14,915 bases of DNA from CAZVED01 sp964626205 (lineage in GTDB: Bacteria; Patescibacteriota; Patescibacteriia; SG8-24): positions 1 to 14,915 of the forward strand of contig CAZVED010000023.1 of the NCBI GenBank assembly GCA_964626205.1, in the 5' to 3' direction. Within the stretch, counting starts at the first letter, position 1. Every line of letters begins with the position of its first letter. The position numbers and the translations under genes were made by a program. The notes beneath the pieces were generated by a model. It was not told the origin of the DNA. It did not search any database and worked only from the letters and a program-made list of their open reading frames with translations. Shown here piece by piece: positions 5,824-12,400 of the stretch.

Positions 5824-6483
5824 ATGGAACTCAACGCACACCAGAAGCTCGGACTTGTTGTATTCATCGTCATCGGCATGGCGACGCTGACCTTCGGCAC
5901 GATGCGCATGGGGCAATCCATCACCGCACCGTTCGAACGCGATTCGTCCTTGCAGTACCGCACGCTCGCGCAGCGTGAAGACGACAATGAGCGCCGTATG
6001 AAGACGCAGGATTCCGATGGTGACACGCTTTCGGACTACGACGAGACGTACGTGTTCCGCACGAGTCCGTTCCTTGCGGACTCCGACTCCGACGGCATCC
6101 CGGATAACGTCGAAATCGCGCAAGGTACCGACCCGAACTGCCCGACCGGGCGCACGTGCCGCGAAGCAAGTCGTGAGGCTGCCACAGCTGCGTCAGCCCC
6201 AGGTTCCCTGACGGGCGGCGGCTCCGCATCGCAGCAGGAGGTTGCTGTATCCGCACCGACAGCAGAATCCATCGCGCTCGCCATCACGGAAACGTTCGGC
6301 GACCCGCAGACCATCACACCGGAGAGCATCGCCGGAGAGCTCGCCCGCATGTCGACGGATGACCTACGTGCGTTCCTCGCACGGCTCGGCATTCCGGCCC
6401 CCGCACTGGAGCAGGCGGATGACACGACACTCCGCGCGCTTCTGCAGGAGACCATGGTAGAGATCGCCACCAAGGCACAATGA
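5824..6483 (+). CDS. Membrane-anchored protein with TSP3-like calcium loops
   Basis: This encodes 219 residues. A hydrophobic segment at about 9-28, without a clear cleavage site, should anchor the N-terminus in the membrane with the rest outside. Two thrombospondin type 3-like calcium loops follow: DSDGDTLSDYDE (63-74) and DSDSDGIPDNVE (86-97). The second runs on into QGTDPNCP, typical of bacterial TSP3 repeats, and two cysteines (106, 112) follow. A low-complexity Ala/Ser/Gly linker (about 115-150) leads to a helical C-terminal region containing STDDLRAFLARLGIP and DDTTLRALLQE, two similar Leu-rich helices. A weak GAAAGG lies 11 bases before the ATG. The stop is 6 bases from the giant gene, so the two products probably act together at the surface, perhaps with this one as a calcium-dependent anchor or partner. 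That role is inferred from context. Confidence 0.88.
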   Translation: MELNAHQKLGLVVFIVIGMATLTFGTMRMGQSITAPFERDSSLQYRTLAQREDDNERRMKTQDSDGDTLSDYDETYVFRTSPFLADSDSDGIPDNVEIAQGTDPNCPTGRTCREASREAATAASAPGSLTGGGSASQQEVAVSAPTAESIALAITETFGDPQTITPESIAGELARMSTDDLRAFLARLGIPAPALEQADDTTLRALLQETMVEIATKAQ

Positions 6484-6489
6484 CGTAAC

Positions 6490-9400
6490 ATGTCGCACAA
6501 CGCTCACAACCGGCACGTACGCAAGGGAGGGGCTTCCTTCCTTTTGTTCGTTCTTGGGTTGTCGATGGCGACTGGCATGCTGTTTGGTGCACCCTCGACG
6601 GCGAACGCGATTCCGGTCGAGGGAGGGCCAGTCATTGTCAACGACACTATTGCATCCGTTCAAGACAACATCGGTCTTGCCTTGGCGGAATCCGCTGCGG
6701 TCGCGGTTGTCGGTGCGGCGAACTACTTCTTGTCGCAGATTGCGTACAGCGCGGCGGTTGCACTCACGTCTGACTGTCCGGGTCAAGGTCCGTGCTGGGA
6801 CACCAAGGCATTCGCGGACGGGTTCGAGCAGGCATGGCAGGGTGCCATCGGCGAAGCCGTCGGTCAGCTCTCCGAAGGGCTCGGCCTCGGCAACCTGCTC
6901 TGCGCCCCGAAAGGCATCACGTTCGCGTTGCAGATCGACTTGTTCGGCGAGCTGAGGCCAGAGCCACCGCTTTGTAATTTCAATGACATCAAGAACAACT
7001 GGGAGTCGGCCATCAACACGCTCTCCAGTCTCGAGCTTTCCGATGTCGTTGCCGTGCAGTTCCGCCCAGGCCAATCCGAGCTTTCCGCTGGACTCATCAT
7101 GTATGACAAGATCAATAACGAGGTCCGCCGTGACGCAGAGATTAATGCCATCGTGAAGAAGATCGGCGAGGATGCGTCGGGCGGCTTCAGCGCCATCAAC
7201 GATCTCGTATCTGGTCGTGTTACCGCGCCACAGGCCGTCGTTGCCGACCAGTTCAAGGCGTCCCGCTCTGAAGATAAGAAGCTTGATAACTCCAACGCGG
7301 TCACTGCGGGCCAGATTGCCAAGGGTGCAGTCGTCGGTGTAGCGCTCAATGCCACACAGGTGTTCGTGCAGACCCTCGCCTCCCGTCTCCTTAACAAGCT
7401 CGCACAAGGCCTCATTTCCGGTGATGAAGCGCGCGAAGCACAACCCGACCTCGTCCTTACATTAGAAGGCATCCTGCAACCGCCGGGCCGCTCCGGTGCT
7501 CAGCGTGCCGCCGCACGCAGGAACGCGGTCACGCTCCTCCCGCGCGAAATCAACGATGTCGATCCATTGCTTGATTTCACCACGTGTCCGGCACAGAACG
7601 CTTCCCAGTTCAATTGCGTCATGGACGCGCAGTTCGCCAACGCCGTCCGCGCTGCTGCGTTCGAACCGATGACCATCGACGAGGCTATCGAGGACGGGTT
7701 CCTTCATGGTGATTGGCCGCTTATCTCCGCGACGCACAACCGTGCGGCAGCGAACGATCGCAACTGCTACGCGCGCGGTTACTGCGAACCGAACCTCCGC
7801 ATCCTCCGTGCCTTCCGTGTCATTCCGGCGGGATGGGAGATTGCCGCGCAGGACATTTGGGGCGACGCAGCGAACCCGCCAACGCTCCGGCAGGTCGTCG
7901 ATGGCTTCCGTGACTGTAACAGTGCAGGCCAGCGCGACGAACAGCACCGGTTCTGCCACCTCGTCAATCCGGATTGGGTCCTTAAGATTCCTGCGACACA
8001 GTGTCTCCAGGAGGGGTATTCCGACACCTTAATCGATTCCGGCCTTCCGAATCGGTCTTCGCAATGCACAGACTTCGTGCAGTGTCTTGGCGAGGACGGT
8101 AATGGCCGCTGCGACGAAGGGTACGGCTACTGCATCGCGGAAAAGAACGTCTGGCGATTCAAGGGCGATGAGTGCCCGGCGCCGTTCAACACCTGCACCA
8201 CGGTCACACCGACGGGCGGCGCTGCGCGCAGCTACCTCACGAACACCATTGCGGCCGGCATCTGTAATGCCGACAACGCGGGCTGCAAGCAGTACTCCGT
8301 CCAGCGCAATGCGCTCGAAACGTCTGCGAGCAAGGCTGATGACTGGGCACAAGGGTTCGGGTGGCTCTCCGACCGTTATTTCACGCGCAAGGTCGAGACC
8401 TGCTCGCCGAACGATGACGGCTGCAAGGCCGTTCGCAAGCTCGTTCCCGGGGAGTCCTTGAACCTCGTGCGAAACGGCGGCTTCGACGATCTCGTGGACA
8501 ACGACCGCGACGGCACGCCGGAATCCGCGCGTCACTGGAACCTCCCGGCAGGATTCGTCCCTGAGAACATGACGGGACATCTTTCCACGGACGGGACGCG
8601 GAGCGCATCCGGTAGCGCTGCGGTGAAGTTGGTGAACGCTGCGCCGCAATTGGGCACGTGTTCGTTGCCGAGCGCCTGTACCGAACCTGGTGGATGTGGC
8701 TGTCCCGCGATCGCAACACGTCCTGAAGGCGCGGCGACGTGCAAGGTCGCGATGAATGAAACGACATGTACCGCGGGAACTGCAGTGACGCAGGCCGGCA
8801 TCCCGTTCTATCCGAATCGTACCTACACGGTATCCGCGCGGTTCTTGCCGGACACCACGTCGAACACGTATACGACGCGTATCCGCCTCCGTCTCTACGG
8901 CGTGTACGGCGAACACCTTTCCATCGCCCCGTCCACCTTCGCCACCTCCGCGTCGTCGGATAATCCTGCGGCGACGGTTTCCGTGACATGCGGTGCGGCG
9001 TCCGCGACGACATATCTTGGTAACACGTATCAACCGGCAGGCGCGCGCCAGCATCTCGAGCTCGTCCTGAACGGCGATGCTGCGGGCGGTGCTGTGACGC
9101 CGCGCTGCACCTTCTCCGCGCCGTTTCCTGAGGATTCCCTCATTCCCGATCTGCCGTACCATCTCGCCATTGAACTGGTGAATACGGCCGGAGTTTCCGT
9201 CTGGGCGGACAATGTCATGGTGGAGGAGGGCTTCGGTTCCGCATTCCATGAAGGATATAACGCGGCAGCACCTGTCGAGTACGTGAAAGTGCCGCCCGCG
9301 TACTTGCGCTGTACCGGCAATGCGACGGACCCTGCGGCTTGCGCGAACTACGCGCAAGTGTGCAGCGAGATCGAGGTCGGGTGTTCTTCCTATACTCCGG

Positions 9401-12400
9401 TGAACGGCGACCCGATGGTCCCTGGCATTATCGCGACAGAGGATCGTTGTCCGGCGGAGTGCGTCGGCTACGACACCTTCAAGCAGGAGCAGACGGCGTT
9501 CGACCAAGACCGCTTCCCGGTGCACTTCATCCCATCCACTGCGCGTCAGTGTACCGCCTCCGAAGTCGGTTGCACCGAGTTCACCAACCTTGCGGATGAA
9601 TCTCGTTCCTATTTCACGCGGGTCCGTGTCTGCCAGCTTCCGGGTGCCACCGACACCGATACCTACTACACATGGGAAGGTTCCGAGACCGCCGGCTACC
9701 AGCTGCGCGTCTGGAACCTCAAGCGCAGCGTCACGACCGCTCCGGACGTCACCGACGGACCGGACCTCCGCGCGGACCCCGAAGCAGCGAACGCCGGCTT
9801 CGCCCCCTGCACCCGCCTCTCGACCGATTCTCAGAACACCTGCATCAGCAATGCTGCCGTAGACGGTGCAACTGCCGAGCTTCGTGCCGAGCGGGGACTC
9901 TGCACGCTCGCGGACATTGAGGGTGGCAGCTTCGATTGCCGCGAGTTCTATGATAGCGACGGTAACCGCCACTTCCGCCTGCTCTCCAAGACCATCCAGG
10001 AATCCGCGTCTTGCGAGCAGTACCGCATCACCGCGGTGTCCGCGGCCGATTGTGAGCTGTCGAACGGCCGCTGGAACGCCGCGACCCGCGAGTGTATCTA
10101 TGCCATCGACCCGGGCGCGAGCCTGAGCTGTGCCGCTGCCGCGAACGGCTGTCGTGCGTATTCCGGCAATGCCGCCGGTAACGTCCAGGTCATGTTCTCT
10201 GACGATTTCGAGACAGGTATCGGCTCAGGTGCTTTCGAGGACGGTGAGCGGTGGGCGAACCGCAGCCTCGGCAGCGAGAATCTCGTGTATTCGTCCGAAG
10301 CCCTTACGGTGGGCGGACACTCCCTCCGCGTGGATCGGAACGGGTCCGGATCGAACCTCCGCCGCGTCGCGGTGCGTGATGTCTCCAAGCACATGGAGCC
10401 GGGGCGTTCCTATATGGTGAAGTTCTGGGCGCGTGGCTCGGGCAACATTGAGGTCCGCTTCGATGCGCCATCCGGCGGCGTCGTGCCTCCGGTGCGCCAG
10501 TTCGCGTACGCCTCGGACAACGTCTCGACAGATGAGCGCGAGCCGGTTCTGACGCTCTCGACGACATGGCGGGAATACACGCTCGGTCCGGTCGTCTTCG
10601 ACCTGCCGGCGACGCACCAGTGGCCGCAGCGCGTTCTGCTCCGCATTGGCGATGCCGCGAACGTTGAAGGCACCGTTCCGGAGTTCTATCTCGACAATGT
10701 CCGCTTCGAGATGGTTCAGGACGCCGTGACGGTCATCCGCGACTCGTGGGTCACGCCGGCATCTTGCGATGCGACTGCGTCCGGCATTCCGTCCCCGCGC
10801 GAGATGCTCGGCTGCCGTGAGTACACCACAGCGGACCGCTCCACGGTCACACTCCGCTCGTTCTCGCAGTTGTGCCGCGAGACGGCCATCGGCTGCCAGG
10901 CATACGCGGATCTCCAGAACACACCGAACGAGCCGTACGAGCAATCATTCAACAACGTCTGTACGATTGATAACCCGACCACACCGGCAATCGAGCGGTG
11001 CAGCCCTGCGTCGGGTGCGCTCGGCTGCCCGTGTTCGTTGTCGTACTCGGTCTCACAAACGGGTTTCACGGATCGAGCGAACATTGATGGCCGTGTCGGC
11101 ACGTCGGGAACCGTCTGTACTGTTCCACGTGGAGGGACGTCATGTCGGTACGATACCGACACCCGTGTTCCGCTGTCGATCTTTGCGACCCGGGCGAGAG
11201 AGGGTTTGAGCTTTGCTGTAGGATATGCCAGCGGTCTCGAAGCCACGTGCCGTCTTGCGGCCTCCTGCACGAACCCCGCAGGCTGTCTGTGCGCAGAACC
11301 GGAGCACGGCACCTGCATCGTCCCGCTGGATCAGAATTGGTGCTCTGCGAAGAACGATACGGTCGTCGTCAATACCGACGCCCGCCGTTTCCTTGTTGTG
11401 AAAGAATCGAATCGCTGTAACGCCACCTCCGCAAGCTGTACTGCGACCGGCCTCGCTAAGGTGTCCGTGGAAGGCACGTGTCGCCTTGCGGCTGCCGACT
11501 ACACCTATTCCTGCGGCACGAACATCTGTACCAGTGGCTCCAACCGGGGCTCCGTCTGTTCCGTCAACGCCGATTGTGGCGGCGGCACATGTTCGCCGTC
11601 TCCTCGCTCTCCGGTCAACGGGCAGTGTCTTTGCACGGATACGGATCCCGACATTGGCGTGCTCGGCAGTTGCCATATCAAGGAGGGGAGCGACTCCTGC
11701 GTGTATCAGTACGTGAACGGTCCGCAGGTGACTGAGTGGACCGCAGGCGCGGTCAAGGACGACCCGTCCAAGTATTCGAGCACGCTCTGTACGAGCGATG
11801 CGCTCATGTGCGAGGAGTGGAAGACGCAGGACCGCACGCTCTACTTCAAGGATCCGGGTGACCGCACGTGTGAATATAAGGAGAACGTGGACTATCTCAT
11901 CCCGGGATCGGCGAACACCGTGAAGCGCAGCGGTTGGTTCCGCAAGACCTCGGACGGCAGCCTGTCGCCGTGCGCGCCGGACCTCCTCAAGGACGGCACG
12001 GAGTTCGGTATCTATCGCAACAGCGACGTTTCCTGCACGCTCGATACGGTCTGCACCGTGTCGGCAGGGTGTCCGTGCACGGATTCGGCGACCGCACGGA
12101 CCTGTCGTGTCGCCCAGAACCAGCGTTCATGCGGCTTCCAGGACTGGATCGGCGCCTGCTTGCCGCGCTACAGCTCATGCACCGAGTTCGTCGATCCGTA
12201 CGACACCTCGAACGACAACCCCGACGGTACGCCGTACTACTTCTTGGACAACGCCAAGCTGGACCGTTCCGCGTGCAGCTCGGGCGCAAGCCTGACCGAA
12301 GGATGCGTCGTCTTCGATCAGACGAACAATGTCACGAAGACGATGAATGCCCGCGCTACGTATGCGCTGAGCCAGCACAAGTTCGAAGGGACGAACGTCG

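Noticed and set aside
6364..7443. A 359-codon minus-strand frame across the start of the giant gene
   Set aside because: It is antisense to the 5824 gene's end and the signal-peptide region of the giant gene. No promoter or ribosome site is seen and its composition is random-looking.
8029..9972. A 647-codon open frame on the minus strand
   Set aside because: It lies wholly antisense to the giant gene. The sense frame rarely uses TTA, CTA or TCA codons, so its antisense codon-aligned frame lacks stops. The product is Arg/Val/Gly-rich with no domain and no ribosome site.
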